DNA of 64,000 bases from SG8-39 sp041558415 (GTDB lineage Bacteria; Pseudomonadota; Gammaproteobacteria; Burkholderiales; SG8-39), in assembly GCA_041558415.1 (NCBI GenBank), contig JBFFEY010000007.1, forward strand, positions 1 to 64,000, given 5' to 3'. A program made the translations under genes and the position numbers. Shown piece by piece: positions 19,947-29,869 of the stretch (its first letter is position 1; each line of letters opens with the position of its first letter). A model generated the notes under the pieces. It saw only the letters and a list, made by a program, of their open reading frames with translations. It ran no database searches and was not told the origin of the DNA.

Positions 19947-21196
19947 CGCGCCCTCGCCTTGCGGCGCTTGGCGGGGCGCGCCGCCCGCGACCTGCGGCGA
20001 CGCCCGGCGCTCGCCAGCATCCCGGCCACGTGCAGCACGAGCTTGCGCGCGAGCACCGGCTTCGCTGCGCGCCCGAGCGGGTGTGCGCCGCGCGCATCGT
20101 ACAGAGTAAGGGCACTGTCTGCGGCGCCGAGCGCCTCCTGCGCCAGGTTGGCCGCGATGAGCGGGATGCCCTTTTTTTCGCGCTTCGCTTTGGCATGCGC
20201 CGCGAGATTCTCGCTTTCCGCCGCAAAACCGACGCAGAAGGGCGGCCGCGGCCGCGCCGCGACCCAGGCGAGGATATCCGGGTTCTCCTCCAGCTCGATG
20301 CGGCGCAGGGCGGCGGAACCCTTCTTGATCTTCTGCGCGGCCGGCTTCTTCACGCGGTAGTCGGCCACTGCGGCGACCGAAAAAAAGATGTCACAGGCGT
20401 CCACCACGCTTTTCACCGCCTCGAACATCTCGCGCGCCGTACGCACGTTCACGCGCGCAACGCCGACCGGCGTCGGCAGCTGCACCGGACCGCTGACCAG
20501 CGTGACCTGCGCGCCAGCCTCGCGCGCCGCCTGCGCGATCGCATAGCCCATGCGGCCCGAGCTCAGGTTGGTCAGCACCCTGACCGGGTCGATCGGCTCC
20601 TCGGTCGGCCCCGCACTCACCAGCACGCGCTTGCCGGCGAGCAGCTTGGGCTGAAACGCCGCCTCGATTTCCTCGAGCAGCGCTTCCGGCTCGACCATCC
20701 GCCCCGGCCCGGTCTCGCCGCAGGCCTGGTCGCCCACGGCGGGCCCCACCACCAGGACGCCGTCACCACGCAGGGCGCGGACGTTGCGCTGCGTTGCCGG
20801 CTGCTCCCACATCTGCCGATTCATCGCCGGCGCAACCAGCAGCGGACACTCGCGCGCCAGCACCAGGCTCGAGAGCAGGTCGTCGGCGAGACCGAGTGCC
20901 GCCTTGGCGATGAAATCGGCGGTCGCCGGCGCGACCACGATCAGCTCGCGATCGCGTGACAGCTCGATGTGCGCCATGTGATCGGGAACCGCGGGATCCC
21001 AAAGGTCGGTCCAGACCTTCTGCCCCGACAGCGCCTGCAGGGTCATCGGCGTGATGAAGCGCGTCGCCGCCTCGGTCATCACCACGCGCACGTCCATGCC
21101 GGCTCGCACCAGCAGGCGCGTGAGCGCCGCCGCCTTGTACGCGGCCACGCCGCCGGTGATGCCGAGCAGCACGCGCTTTGCCGGTGTCGCGCTCAT
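19943..21196 (-). CDS. coaBC: Bifunctional phosphopantothenoylcysteine decarboxylase / phosphopantothenate-cysteine ligase
   Basis: A 417-residue CoA biosynthesis enzyme. The N-terminal CoaC flavoprotein domain has [11 protein letters not shown], the catalytic-histidine region MAHIELSR, and [16 protein letters not shown]. The C-terminal CoaB domain begins around residue 190 with [16 protein letters not shown] and has [12 protein letters not shown] and AAVADYRVK. The last 25 residues are an Arg/Lys-rich tail, longer than in most homologues. The operon with dut is common in proteobacteria. It is divergent from radC. Confidence 0.97.
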   Translation of the reverse strand: MSATPAKRVLLGITGGVAAYKAAALTRLLVRAGMDVRVVMTEAATRFITPMTLQALSGQKVWTDLWDPAVPDHMAHIELSRDRELIVVAPATADFIAKAALGLADDLLSSLVLARECPLLVAPAMNRQMWEQPATQRNVRALRGDGVLVVGPAVGDQACGETGPGRMVEPEALLEEIEAAFQPKLLAGKRVLVSAGPTEEPIDPVRVLTNLSSGRMGYAIAQAAREAGAQVTLVSGPVQLPTPVGVARVNVRTAREMFEAVKSVVDACDIFFSVAAVADYRVKKPAAQKIKKGSAALRRIELEENPDILAWVAARPRPPFCVGFAAESENLAAHAKAKREKKGIPLIAANLAQEALGAADSALTLYDARGAHPLGRAAKPVLARKLVLHVAGMLASAGRRRRSRAARPAKRRKARAR

Positions 21197-21294
21197 GTCA
21201 TCCGCGGCGCGCCGGCAACGTTAGAACAGATGTCCGGCGGCGCATTAAGCGTTTGAACCATCGGAGAATTCTAGGGGAATTCGGGAGGCTGCGC

Positions 21295-21969
21295 ATGGCG
21301 ATCCGGCACTGGCCCGAGGCCGAGCGGCCGCGCGAGCGGCTGCTCGCGCGGGGCGCGGCGTCGCTCAGCGATGCCGAGCTGCTTGCGGTGTGCCTGCGCA
21401 GCGGCGTCGCCGGGACAAGCGCGACCGAGCTCGCCCGCCAGCTGCTCGGGCAATTCGCAGGTCTGCGCGCGCTGCTGTCCGCCGACCCCTCCGCCCTGCG
21501 CAGGCACAGGGGGCTGGGCCCGGCGAAGGCTGCGCAGCTGGCCGCGGTCCTCGAGATCGCGCGACGCTGCCTGGCCGAAGAACTGGTCACCGGGCCGGTG
21601 CTCGGCGCCCCGGCCGCGGTGCGCGACTACCTGCGCCTGTCGCTCGGCGCCCGTCCGCATGAGGTCTTCGTCGCCCTGTTCCTCGACGCCCAGCACCGCG
21701 TGCTGCGCGTCGAGGAGTTGTTTCGCGGCACGCTCTCGCAGACCAGCGTCTACCCGCGCGAAGTCGTCAAGGCCGCGCTCGCGGCGAACGCGGCGGCGGT
21801 GATCGTCGCGCACAACCACCCCTCGGGCATTGCCCAGCCGAGCCGCACCGACGAACTGCTGACGCGGCGGCTGAAGGACGCGCTGGCACTGGTCGACGTC
21901 AGGCTGCTCGACCATTTCGTGGTGGCCGCCAACCACGCCCTGTCCTTCGCCGAGCGTGGGCTGCTCTGA
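21295..21969 (+). CDS. radC: RadC family protein (JAMM/MPN+ domain)
   Basis: A 224-residue protein. The N-terminus contains the conserved [23 protein letters not shown] segment and a helix-hairpin-helix-like region ([17 protein letters not shown]). The C-terminal JAMM metalloprotease-like motif is intact: [16 protein letters not shown]. The molecular role of RadC is not settled; a direct role in DNA repair has been questioned. The ATG at 21295 follows GGGAGG and is preferred to longer in-frame extensions into the coaBC leader. Confidence 0.93.
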   Translation: MAIRHWPEAERPRERLLARGAASLSDAELLAVCLRSGVAGTSATELARQLLGQFAGLRALLSADPSALRRHRGLGPAKAAQLAAVLEIARRCLAEELVTGPVLGAPAAVRDYLRLSLGARPHEVFVALFLDAQHRVLRVEELFRGTLSQTSVYPREVVKAALAANAAAVIVAHNHPSGIAQPSRTDELLTRRLKDALALVDVRLLDHFVVAANHALSFAERGLL

Positions 21970-21972
21970 AGC

Positions 21973-22002
21973 TTGAGCGGGCGCCTGAATTTCCCTTATA
22001 AT
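21973..22002 (+). promoter_or_regulatory. Sigma70-type promoter of rpmB-rpmG
   Basis: TTGAGC at 21973-21978, an 18-base spacer and a perfect TATAAT at 21997-22002, about 45 bases upstream of rpmB. This is among the best -10 matches in the window, consistent with strong ribosomal protein expression. Confidence 0.8.
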
Positions 22003-22048
22003 CCGGGCCTTTCCGCGCACCGCGGACCTACACGTTTCGGAGTATCCG

Positions 22049-22282
22049 ATGTCCAGAGAATGCCAGGTCACGGGCAAGAAGCCGATGGGAGGAAACAACG
22101 TTTCGCACGCGAATAACCGGACGCGTCGCGTGTTTCTGCCGAATTTGCACTACCGCCGTTTCTGGGTGGAGAGCGAGAATCGCTGGGTTCGCCTGCGCGT
22201 CTCGAGCGCGGGATTGCGGCGCATCGACAAGCTCGGCATCGAAGCCGTGCTGGCGGAAATCAAGGCGCGCAAGGCGGCCTGA
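22049..22282 (+). CDS. rpmB: 50S ribosomal protein L28
   Basis: A 77-residue protein with the standard L28 opening [33 protein letters not shown] and the C-terminal [19 protein letters not shown]. It is a component of the large ribosomal subunit and forms the usual rpmB-rpmG pair with L33. Confidence 0.98.
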   Translation: MSRECQVTGKKPMGGNNVSHANNRTRRVFLPNLHYRRFWVESENRWVRLRVSSAGLRRIDKLGIEAVLAEIKARKAA

Positions 22283-22295
22283 GGGAGACATTCAC

Positions 22296-22451
22296 ATGCG
22301 AGACAAGATCAAGCTCGAATCGACGGCCGGCACCGGCCACTTCTACACAACGACGAAGAACAAGCGCACGACGCCGGACAAGCTCGAGATCAAGAAATAC
22401 GATCCGAAGGCGCGCAAGCACGTCGTCTACAAGGAAACCAAGCTGAAGTAG
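22296..22451 (+). CDS. rpmG: 50S ribosomal protein L33
   Basis: A 51-residue protein: [37 protein letters not shown], ending in KETKLK. It lacks the CxxC zinc motifs found in the zinc-binding form of L33, so this is the zinc-independent type. The gene begins 13 bases after rpmB with GGGAGA as ribosome-binding site. Confidence 0.97.
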   Translation: MRDKIKLESTAGTGHFYTTTKNKRTTPDKLEIKKYDPKARKHVVYKETKLK

Positions 22452-22480
22452 CGCAGGCGCTTGACGGCGCCGCGCACCGA

Positions 22481-22512
22481 AAAAAAGCCCGCGCACGCGC
22501 GGGCTTTTTTTC
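22481..22512 (+). terminator. Terminator of rpmB-rpmG
   Basis: A stem AAAAAAGCCCGCG ... CGCGGGCTTTTTT, 30 bases after rpmG, with A- and T-runs on either side; it can also serve the convergent desaturase gene. Confidence 0.9.
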
Positions 22513-22526
22513 GTCCGTGACGCCGC

Positions 22527-23696
22527 TCAGGCGTACGACCGCAGGCGCCGGGAAAAGTCGACCAGCGATGGAATGCCGCTCGTTTCGGCACGGTGGCACC
22601 AATCCTGCAACTGTCGGACCAGCTGCTCTTTCGACGCGTTCGAGCGCTCCCACAGGCCGACCAACTCCTGGCGCATCGCCAGCGCCGTTGCCAGCATGCG
22701 GGACTTCTTCAACGCGTCGCCGAGCCGCGCGCGCTCCGCTTCGGACAGCTGCTGCATCCTGAGCATTGCGTCGCGGAAGCGCTTCAGCGTCTGCGCTTCG
22801 CTCGACCAGTGGCCGAGCCTCTCGAGCTCCTGCGCGTAGATGCGCTTCAGCGACTTTGCGTAGCGCGACAGCACGTCGTAGCGGTTGGTGATGACCGCCT
22901 GCAGCGTCTGCGCATCCGCGGTCGGCTTCGGTTCGGCAAAGCGCGGCGTCGGTGCCACTTTCTTCACCTTCGCCAGACCGAGGGCGGACAGGATCTGGAT
23001 ATAAAGCCAGCCGATGTCGAACTCGTACCACTTGTTCGACAGCTTCGCCGACGCGGCGAAGGCATGGTGGTTGTTGTGCAGTTCCTCGCCACCGATGAGG
23101 ATGCCCCAGGGCACGATATTCTTGCTCGCGTCGGCGCAATCGTAATTGCGGTAGCCGAAATAGTGCCCGATGCCGTTAATCACACCCGCTGCCCAGAACG
23201 GGATCCAGACGATCTGGGTGAGCAAAATGAGCAGACCCGGAACGATGCCAAACAGCATGATGTCGGTGACGCCCATGAGCGTGATGCCGAGAACCTGAAA
23301 GCGGGCGTAAAGGTTGCGCTCCAGCCAGTCGTCGGGCGTGCCATGGCCGTAGCGCTCCATGGTCTCGGCGTTATGCGATTCCTTGACGTAGAGGAAGACG
23401 CCACCCCAGAGCACGCGGTTGATGCCGACGATTTGCGGGCTGTGCGGGTCTTCCGGCGTTTCGCACTTGGCGTGGTGCTTGCGATGGATCGCGGCCCATT
23501 CCTTGGTCACCATGCCGGTGGTCAGCCAGAGCCAGAAGCGGAAGAAATGCGAGGCGATCGGATGCAGGTCCAGCGCACGGTGCGCCTGGCAGCGGTGCAG
23601 GTAGATCGTCACCGAGGCGATGGTCACGTGCGTCAGGCCGAGCGCGGCGAGCGCATAACCCCACCACGGCAGGTCAAAAACTCCGTAAAACAACAT
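22527..23696 (-). CDS. Acyl-CoA/fatty acid desaturase (DesC-like)
   Basis: A 389-residue integral membrane di-iron desaturase. The three histidine boxes are complete: HRCQAH near residue 34, HRKHHAKCE near 71, and GGEELHNNHHA near 202. Hydrophobic segments flank them at residues 7-30, 48-65 and 145-185. This is the delta-9 acyl desaturase pattern, which introduces a double bond into saturated acyl chains and so tunes membrane fluidity. The C-terminal 130 residues form a charged helical extension (from about residue 255) that is also found in other proteobacterial members. Confidence 0.9.
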   Translation of the reverse strand: MLFYGVFDLPWWGYALAALGLTHVTIASVTIYLHRCQAHRALDLHPIASHFFRFWLWLTTGMVTKEWAAIHRKHHAKCETPEDPHSPQIVGINRVLWGGVFLYVKESHNAETMERYGHGTPDDWLERNLYARFQVLGITLMGVTDIMLFGIVPGLLILLTQIVWIPFWAAGVINGIGHYFGYRNYDCADASKNIVPWGILIGGEELHNNHHAFAASAKLSNKWYEFDIGWLYIQILSALGLAKVKKVAPTPRFAEPKPTADAQTLQAVITNRYDVLSRYAKSLKRIYAQELERLGHWSSEAQTLKRFRDAMLRMQQLSEAERARLGDALKKSRMLATALAMRQELVGLWERSNASKEQLVRQLQDWCHRAETSGIPSLVDFSRRLRSYA

Positions 23697-23933
23697 GTTG
23701 GATGGATTCTCGCGAAGACAAAATTGCCCTGCATTCTACGCGAATCACCCTGCGCCGCGAACTCCTATTTGACACAGGGTTCGCCGCGCCCTTTTGTGCG
23801 CCCGCGCTAAGCCGTTCGTGGCAAAGGCTTTCTTGCACGGTCAAGCACCGGCCTCTGGGATAATGCGAACCGTTCCGCCAAGGACGCCGCAACCGGTCGC
23901 AGTCCGGCAGGACACATCGGCCACCCGCACGTC

Positions 23934-24698
23934 ATGATCGAACTGCTGACTGACCCGCAGGCCTGGATCGCCTTCGCCACGCTCACCGCGCTCGAGCTGG
24001 TGCTGGGCATCGACAACATCATCTTCATCTCGATCCTGGTCGACAAGCTGCCGCGCGCGCAGCGCGAATTCGCGCGCCGCATAGGGCTGTTCGGCGCCAT
24101 GTTCATGCGCATCGGCCTGCTGTTGGTGCTGGCATGGATCATCGGCCTGACGGCCCCGTTGTTCAGCGTGCTGGGCGAGCAGATTTCCGGTCGCGACCTG
24201 ATTCTCATCGGCGGCGGCCTGTTCCTGCTATGGAAAAGCGTCGGCGAAATCCACCAGCTGCTCGAAGGCGCCGAGGGCGAGCGTTCCGCCAAGGTGCGCG
24301 GCACCTTCGGCGCCGTCATCGCGCAGGTCATGGTGGTCGACCTGGTGTTCTCGCTCGACTCGATCATCACGGCGGTCGGCATGGTGCGCGAGATCGAAAT
24401 CATGGTCGCTGCGGTGGTCGCCTCGGTCGGCCTGATGATGGTGTTCGCGGGGCCGATCGGGCGCTTCGTCTCCGATCACCCGACGATCAAGATGCTGGCC
24501 CTCGCCTTCCTCGTCGTCGTCGGCGTGGTGCTGATCGCCCAGGGCTTCGATCATGACGTGCCGAAGGGCTACGTCTATTTCGCCATGGCGTTCTCGGTGA
24601 CCGTCGAGATGCTCAACCTGCGCCTGCGCAAGCGCCGCGCGGTCGAGCCGGTACACCTGCACAAACCCTACACGGAGCCCAAGCGCGAACAGGAGTAG
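23934..24698 (+). CDS. TerC family integral membrane protein
   Basis: A 254-residue membrane protein with seven or so hydrophobic segments. TerC-family motifs are ELVLGIDNIIFISILVDKLP near the N-terminus and VVDLVFSLDSIITAVGMV in the second half; both contain the buried aspartates implicated in metal handling. Members are linked to tellurite resistance or manganese export; the substrate here is unknown. It is convergent with rsmB, only 11 bases away. Confidence 0.9.
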   Translation: MIELLTDPQAWIAFATLTALELVLGIDNIIFISILVDKLPRAQREFARRIGLFGAMFMRIGLLLVLAWIIGLTAPLFSVLGEQISGRDLILIGGGLFLLWKSVGEIHQLLEGAEGERSAKVRGTFGAVIAQVMVVDLVFSLDSIITAVGMVREIEIMVAAVVASVGLMMVFAGPIGRFVSDHPTIKMLALAFLVVVGVVLIAQGFDHDVPKGYVYFAMAFSVTVEMLNLRLRKRRAVEPVHLHKPYTEPKREQE

Positions 24699-24709
24699 GC
24701 TGCGCGCCG

Positions 24710-25963
24710 CTAGCCGCGTTCGAACGCGGCAGCGAAGAAGCCGTCGGTGCCGTGCGCATGCGGCCACAGCCGCAGCTGCGCCCCGGTATCGAGCGCGACG
24801 CGCTGCGCGGCGAGCAGCTCACCGCAGTGCAGCGCACGAAACCCGGCAACCTCCCGCTGGAAGCGCTCGACCACCGCCTCGTTCTCTTCGCCGAGGATGC
24901 TGCAGGTCGCGTAGACCAGCCGCCCGCCGGGCTTCACCAGCCGCGCCGCCGCCGCGAGGATGGCGCCCTGCTTCTGCGCCAGCTGCGCCACTGCGGCAGC
25001 GTCATGCCGCCACTTCAGGTCGGGATTGCGGCGCAGCGTGCCAAAGCCGCTGCAAGGCGCGTCCACCAGCACGCGATCCATCTTCCCCGCCAGCCGCTTG
25101 GCGCGCGCATCCGCGGCACCCGAAAGGGCGATGCTGTGCACGTTCGAAACGCCGGCGCGCGCCGCTCGGGGCGCGAGCGCCATGAGGCGGCGCGCCGACA
25201 CGTCCATCGCGTAGACGCGCCCCGTGCCGCGCATCAGCATCGCCAGCGCGAGTGTCTTGCCGCCGGCGCCGGCACAGTAGTCGGCGACCATCTCGCCGCG
25301 GCGCGGCGCGAGCAGGTAGGCGAGCAGCTGGCTGCCCTCGTCCTGCACTTCGATTGCGCCCTGCGCGAACAGCGCGTGGCGGTTGATCGCGGGCTTCTCC
25401 GCGAGGCGGATGCCGGCCGGCGAATACGGCGTCGCGCGCCCCTCGATGCCGTCCTGCGCGAGTCGGGCGAGGGCCGACGCGCGGTCGATCTTCGCCAGGT
25501 TCACGCGCAGATCGAGCGGCGCCGGATTGAGCAGGCCCTGCGCAATGCGCATCGCTTCCTCCTCGCCGGCCGCATCGGCGAGTCGCACCCAGAGCCAGTC
25601 GGGCAGGTCGGCACGCACCGCCGCCGGCAGCGGCGTCGCCTGCGCGCGTCGCGCGCGTTCCGCGACTCCGCGGTCCTCCGGCGAAAGCCGGTCGTCGAGC
25701 GCGCGCAGCGACAGGCCCTGGACGCGCAGCAGCGCGGCGAGCAACAGCGCCCGCGGCTGCGCGCTGCCCGCGACCGCCTCGAGCGAGCGCTTGCGGCGCA
25801 GCACGGCGAACGTGGTCTCCGCGATGAACGCGCGGTCGCGCTGGCCAAGCGTGCGGTGGCCGCGAAAGTAGCGCGACACCGCCTGATCGGCCGGCGTGGA
25901 GAACGTCAGCAGCTCGGCGAGCAGTGCTTCGGCATGGCGCAGCAGCGCAGCGTGCAGCTTCAC
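24710..25963 (-). CDS. rsmB: 16S rRNA (cytosine-967-C5)-methyltransferase RsmB
   Basis: A 417-residue RsmB/NOP-family protein. The N-terminal region (about 1-135) is NusB-like and all-helical. The SAM-dependent domain includes VADYCAGAGGKTLALA (SAM binding), VDAPCSGFGTLRRNPD and YATCSILGEENE, which hold the two cysteines used in C5 methylation. The order purN, DUF3108, rsmB on one strand is conserved in betaproteobacteria. DUF3108 starts 48 bases upstream. Confidence 0.92.
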   Translation of the reverse strand: MKLHAALLRHAEALLAELLTFSTPADQAVSRYFRGHRTLGQRDRAFIAETTFAVLRRKRSLEAVAGSAQPRALLLAALLRVQGLSLRALDDRLSPEDRGVAERARRAQATPLPAAVRADLPDWLWVRLADAAGEEEAMRIAQGLLNPAPLDLRVNLAKIDRASALARLAQDGIEGRATPYSPAGIRLAEKPAINRHALFAQGAIEVQDEGSQLLAYLLAPRRGEMVADYCAGAGGKTLALAMLMRGTGRVYAMDVSARRLMALAPRAARAGVSNVHSIALSGAADARAKRLAGKMDRVLVDAPCSGFGTLRRNPDLKWRHDAAAVAQLAQKQGAILAAAARLVKPGGRLVYATCSILGEENEAVVERFQREVAGFRALHCGELLAAQRVALDTGAQLRLWPHAHGTDGFFAAAFERG

Positions 25964-26011
25964 CTCGGCGGCTCGATCAGTCGCGTGCGAGGCGCAAACG
26001 CGCCGCGCGGC

Positions 26012-27106
26012 TCACCACTTGACCTTCATGCTGGCGAGCACCTGCTCCGCCTCGCGGCCGCGCTTGTCGCGCAGCCGCAGGCGGGCCGGCAGATAGCCGA
26101 AGTCCGGTGCCAGCCAGAGCTGCACGATGACGCCGCGTCCCAGGTCGCTGCGCACGCGCACCGTCTCCATCGGTCCGAGCTCGGTTGTTACCGTCTCGCG
26201 TCCCACCACCTCGATGCGCGCCGTCTGCATGTGGCGTCCGTCGGTCACCTGCAGCGCAGGCGGCGCGCCACTCTCCATCAGGAACGCGATCTGGTGCAGC
26301 GCCGAAAGCTGGTCCTGCGCGCCGGCCTGCAGCGCAACCTCGCGCGAGCCCTTCTCGTCGGTCAGCGTTGCGCGCAGCGCCTGCCAGTCGAAGTGCGCCC
26401 GCTCCACGCGCTCGCGGCGGCCGCGACGCACCATGAAGGTCTCGGGCTGGAACCCGTCGGCGGTCTGGCGCCCTTCGCTGCGCTGCAGGTAACGGCCCTT
26501 GATGAAAAACGACGCGACGCCGATGGCATCGATCGCCGTGCGGATGCGGTAGCGTTCGCCGTCGCGCTCGAAGCGGTACACCAACCAGCCGAGCACCGTC
26601 CGGCCCTCGGCCTCGAGGACGCTGTACTCGAGCTCCAGTGCCTGCGGAAACATGCGCGCCACGGCCTGCGCCGCCGACGCCGCATTCGTCGCGGCGCCGG
26701 AGGAAGCAAGGTCATCACCGTCGGGTCCGGGCGGCACCGGCAGGTACTCCGCCTGGATGATTCGAGGCTGCGGCTGCGCAGGCGTTGCCGCAACCGGCGC
26801 CGTTTTCGCGCGCGCCTGGGTGATCTTCTTTTCGGCAGCGGCTTTTCGCCGTGGCGCGGCGGCCGCGTCGAAAACCTCGGGCGTCAGCGCAGCGGCTGCG
26901 TCTGCTGCCGGTTTCTGCGTCGCGGCCTCGGGCCTGAGGCTTGCGAAGCGCACGTCGACATGCGGCCAGTCCGCGCGCGGCAGTGGTTCAGCCTCCGGCA
27001 GCTCAATCACCGCCAGGATCCCGACGTGCGCGACCGCCGACAGCATGCCGGCCCAGACGATGCGGCGCAGCAATGCGCGCCGCTCCACGCGTGCCCAGCG
27101 CATCAT
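26012..27106 (-). CDS. DUF3108 domain-containing protein with TonB-like N-terminus
   Basis: A 364-residue protein with one N-terminal transmembrane segment (residues about 15-35, VWAGMLSAVAHVGILAVI) followed by an Ala/Pro/Lys-rich linker (about 60-130) and a C-terminal DUF3108 domain (from about 150: LEYSVLEAEGRTVLGWLVYRF, then beta-rich sequence ending QVLASMKVKW). The function is unknown; the architecture suggests a periplasmic domain tethered to the inner membrane. Its start overlaps the purN stop by 4 bases (27103-27106). Confidence 0.85.
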   Translation of the reverse strand: MMRWARVERRALLRRIVWAGMLSAVAHVGILAVIELPEAEPLPRADWPHVDVRFASLRPEAATQKPAADAAAALTPEVFDAAAAPRRKAAAEKKITQARAKTAPVAATPAQPQPRIIQAEYLPVPPGPDGDDLASSGAATNAASAAQAVARMFPQALELEYSVLEAEGRTVLGWLVYRFERDGERYRIRTAIDAIGVASFFIKGRYLQRSEGRQTADGFQPETFMVRRGRRERVERAHFDWQALRATLTDEKGSREVALQAGAQDQLSALHQIAFLMESGAPPALQVTDGRHMQTARIEVVGRETVTTELGPMETVRVRSDLGRGVIVQLWLAPDFGYLPARLRLRDKRGREAEQVLASMKVKW

Positions 27107-27732
27107 CGCTCCGGGTCGGGCGAGAACAGTACGCCGTCCGGCCGGTCGAGGTCGCGGCCGATCACGCGCTGGCCCTCCACGCGCAAGCGTCCCTCCAGAA
27201 ACCAGCGCACCGCTGCCGGATAAATCGCGTGCTCGGCCTCGAGCACGCGCGCTGCGAGCGTTTCCTCGGTGTCATCGGCGAGAACCGGGACTGCAGCCTG
27301 TACGACCATCGGCCCGTGGTCGAGTTCCGCTGTAACAAAATGTACACTGCAGCCGTGCAGCTTCACGCCCGCCTCCAGTGCACGCGCGTGCGTGTCGAGG
27401 CCGGGAAACGCCGGCAGCAGCGAGGGATGGATGTTCATCACGCGCCCTTCGAAGCGCTGCACGAAAACCGGCGTCAGGATGCGCATGAATCCGGCGAGCG
27501 CAATCAGGTGCGGCTTGAAGCCTTGCGCTACATCGCCGAGCGCCTGGTCGAAGGCTTCGCGCGTCGCGAAGGCTCTGTGCTCGACGACGCGCGTCGCAAC
27601 GCCACGCGCCGACGCGATCTCGAGCCCCTTGGCGTCGGCGCGATTGCTGATCACCGCGCTGACCGGCAGGCCCGCGTCGAGCAGCGCCTGCATGTTGCTG
27701 CCGCGGCCCGATATCAGGACGACCACCGACAT
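27103..27732 (-). CDS. purN: Phosphoribosylglycinamide formyltransferase
   Basis: A 209-residue folate-dependent GAR transformylase in purine synthesis. Signature segments are VLISGRGSNMQALLDA (phosphate binding), the catalytic NIHPSLLPAFPGLDTH, and GCSVHFVTAELDHGPMVVQ with the catalytic aspartate. Length is typical. It heads the purN-DUF3108-rsmB run. Confidence 0.96.
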   Translation of the reverse strand: MSVVVLISGRGSNMQALLDAGLPVSAVISNRADAKGLEIASARGVATRVVEHRAFATREAFDQALGDVAQGFKPHLIALAGFMRILTPVFVQRFEGRVMNIHPSLLPAFPGLDTHARALEAGVKLHGCSVHFVTAELDHGPMVVQAAVPVLADDTEETLAARVLEAEHAIYPAAVRWFLEGRLRVEGQRVIGRDLDRPDGVLFSPDPER

Positions 27733-27774
27733 GGCGAAGCGAAGTCTAGCAGCCCTCTCCGGCAGTTCCCTGCG

Positions 27775-28665
27775 TCAGTAGATTCGGCGCACCCGGAAGC
27801 CGTCGTCCTCGAGCAGCGCGAGCACGCCGCGGGCGCCCTGCAGGTGCAGCGCACCGAGCGCGACGAACGCGCGGCCCCGGCGCAACTCGCGCTGCATGCG
27901 GAACGCCATCACCACGCTGCGATCGAAGATAACGCGCTTGACGAACACCGCGTCGTGGGCGGCGATCTGCGGATGACGCTGCACGAAGTCCTGGTGCACG
28001 CGCCAGATCGCGTCAAGGTCGCGCGCCAGGTAGGCCTCCAGCGTGCGCTTGCTCATCGACACCAGCTCATCGTGGTGGTCCAATGCGTGGCGCAGCAAAG
28101 CGATCTGTGACGCCAGCGGAAACTCGTCGAACGTGAAGATCTGCTCTTCGACACTTTCCATGGCCTGCAGCGCGAGGCGCCGCGCCCGCGCGCGCAGGTA
28201 GAGCTGCTCATCGAGCGTCGGCCCGGCACCCGGGCGAGCCCCGCGGGGGTTGCGCAGGTTGACGAGCACGCCCCAGGGCTTCAGCCGGCTGATGAAATCG
28301 CGCGGCAATCCGGCAGGCGCCAGACGCTCGAGGACGCGCCCGAAATCGCGCACGCCGATCATCGTCTCGAGCGACTGTCCCTCGGGCAGCAGCGCCGCCT
28401 CGAGGAAGCGCTGGCGCGTGTAGCCGTCCGCGGATAACTCCACCATCAGGCTGCGCGCTGCATCGAAGGCCCGCGCAACCGGCGCCGGCAATGCGGCGAG
28501 GCGGGGATCGGCGACGTGAATGGTGCCGAAGAGATAATTCGCAGGCTGGTCGCGATAGTCGATGCGCCACAACAGGCCGTGCGAGAAACGCACCTCGCCG
28601 GCCGCGCGCGCCCACGCCGGCGTCAATAGCAGCGGCGCGAGCGCGAAGAAGGCGCGCCGCTTCAC
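27775..28665 (-). CDS. TraB/GumN family protein
   Basis: A 296-residue protein with an N-terminal signal sequence (MKRRAFFALAPLLLTPAWARA). The TraB/GumN family pattern appears in LLWRIDYRDQPANYLFGTIHVADPR (the first GTIH motif), SLMVELSADG, QAMESVEEQIFTFDEFPLASQ, and AFVALGALHLQGARGVLALLEDDGF (the second glycine-rich GAxH motif). Members are thought to be metal-dependent peptidase-like proteins; no activity has been shown for this type. It probably forms its own unit between the convergent or same-strand neighbours. Confidence 0.88.
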   Translation of the reverse strand: MKRRAFFALAPLLLTPAWARAAGEVRFSHGLLWRIDYRDQPANYLFGTIHVADPRLAALPAPVARAFDAARSLMVELSADGYTRQRFLEAALLPEGQSLETMIGVRDFGRVLERLAPAGLPRDFISRLKPWGVLVNLRNPRGARPGAGPTLDEQLYLRARARRLALQAMESVEEQIFTFDEFPLASQIALLRHALDHHDELVSMSKRTLEAYLARDLDAIWRVHQDFVQRHPQIAAHDAVFVKRVIFDRSVVMAFRMQRELRRGRAFVALGALHLQGARGVLALLEDDGFRVRRIY

Positions 28666-28708
28666 CGGAGACCCTCAGCGCCTGTGCGCCACATTCGGCA
28701 ATTGCACG

Positions 28709-29407
28709 TCAGGGCAGGTCGAACAGCAGCGCTTCGGCCTGCGTGCCCTGCTCGAGCACGATCTCCGCCACGTCGGTCGCCTTCAACGCGTCACCGGTGC
28801 CGAGCGCCTGACCGTTGGCGCGCAGGCTGCCGCGCGCCACGTGCAGGTAGGCCCGCCGGCCCGGCGCGAGCGTGTGCGCGACGCGCTCCGCGCCGTCGAG
28901 CAGGGTGGCATAGACGTAGGCATCCTGGTGGATCGTGACCGAGCCGTCGCGCCCGTCGGGCGAGGCCACCAGGCGCAGCCGCCCGCGTTTCTCCGCCGGC
29001 GCGTAACGCTTTTGCTCGTAGCCCGGGTCGATGCCGCGCAGGCTCGGCTCGATCCAGATCTGCAGGAAGTGGGTCTCGCCCGCGGGTTCGTGGTTGAACT
29101 CGCTGTGCATCACGCCGCGCCCGGCGCTCATGCGCTGCACGTCGCCCGGCACGATGGCCGAGCCGTTGCCCATCGAATCCTTGTGCGCCAGCGCGCCCTC
29201 CAGCACGTAACTGATGATTTCCATGTCGCGGTGCCCGTGCGCGCCGAAGCCCATGCCGGGCTGGATGCGGTCCTCGTTGATCACACGCAGCGCACCGAAA
29301 CCCATATGCTGCGGATCGTAGTAATCGGCGAAGGAAAAGCTGTGCCAGGAGTCGAGCCAGCCGTGGTTGGCGTGGCCGCGTTCGTTCGCTCTGCGAATCT
29401 CAAGCAT
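28709..29407 (-). CDS. Pirin family protein (YhhW-like)
   Basis: A 232-residue bicupin. The N-terminal cupin holds the metal site in FGAHGHRDMEIISYVLEG and MHSEFNHEP (His, His, His, Glu pattern of pirins), and SWHSFSFADYYDPQHMGFG is the family opening. E. coli YhhW has quercetin 2,3-dioxygenase activity in vitro; the physiological substrate is unknown. It starts 19 bases after the thioredoxin gene on the same strand. Confidence 0.92.
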   Translation of the reverse strand: MLEIRRANERGHANHGWLDSWHSFSFADYYDPQHMGFGALRVINEDRIQPGMGFGAHGHRDMEIISYVLEGALAHKDSMGNGSAIVPGDVQRMSAGRGVMHSEFNHEPAGETHFLQIWIEPSLRGIDPGYEQKRYAPAEKRGRLRLVASPDGRDGSVTIHQDAYVYATLLDGAERVAHTLAPGRRAYLHVARGSLRANGQALGTGDALKATDVAEIVLEQGTQAEALLFDLP

Positions 29408-29426
29408 CTCGGCGCCTTCGACGACG

Positions 29427-29804
29427 TCAGGCCTGCGCGTCTGCGTCGCCGCGCGCGGCGATCTCCTTGTGCACTTCGGCCATGTCGAGCGCCTTGGCCT
29501 GCGTGATGACGCTCTCCAGCTCGGAGGCCGGCAGCGCGCCGGGCTGCTGGAACAGGATTACCTTCTCGCGGAACACCATCAGGGTCGGGATCGAGCGGAT
29601 GTTGAACGCCGCGGCGATCTCCTGCTCCTCGTCCGTGTTCAGCTTGGCGAACACCACGTCACCGTGCGTCGCGGAGGCCTGCTCGTAGATCGGCGCGAAC
29701 CCCTTGCACGGACCGCACCACGGCGCCCAGAAATCGACGATCACCATCGTGTTGTCGCTGATCGTCGACTCGAAGTTTTCCTTGTTCAGCTCGACTGTCG
29801 CCAT
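29427..29804 (-). CDS. Thioredoxin-like protein with C-terminal extension
   Basis: A 125-residue thioredoxin fold with the active site FWAPWCGPCKGFAPIY and the cis-proline segment RSIPTLMVF. It is about 15 residues longer than TrxA because of a charged C-terminal tail (DMAEVHKEIAARGDADAQA). I choose the ATG at 29804 (MATVELNKENF), since the longer open frame starts within the divergent gluQRS region and is poor coding sequence. It would reduce protein disulfides in the cytoplasm. Confidence 0.9.
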   Translation of the reverse strand: MATVELNKENFESTISDNTMVIVDFWAPWCGPCKGFAPIYEQASATHGDVVFAKLNTDEEQEIAAAFNIRSIPTLMVFREKVILFQQPGALPASELESVITQAKALDMAEVHKEIAARGDADAQA

Positions 29805-29869
29805 GGTCGCCCCCGATCGAGAAACTGGCACTATACGCGGCTTCGTCGCCGCTTTTCCCTGGAACTGAC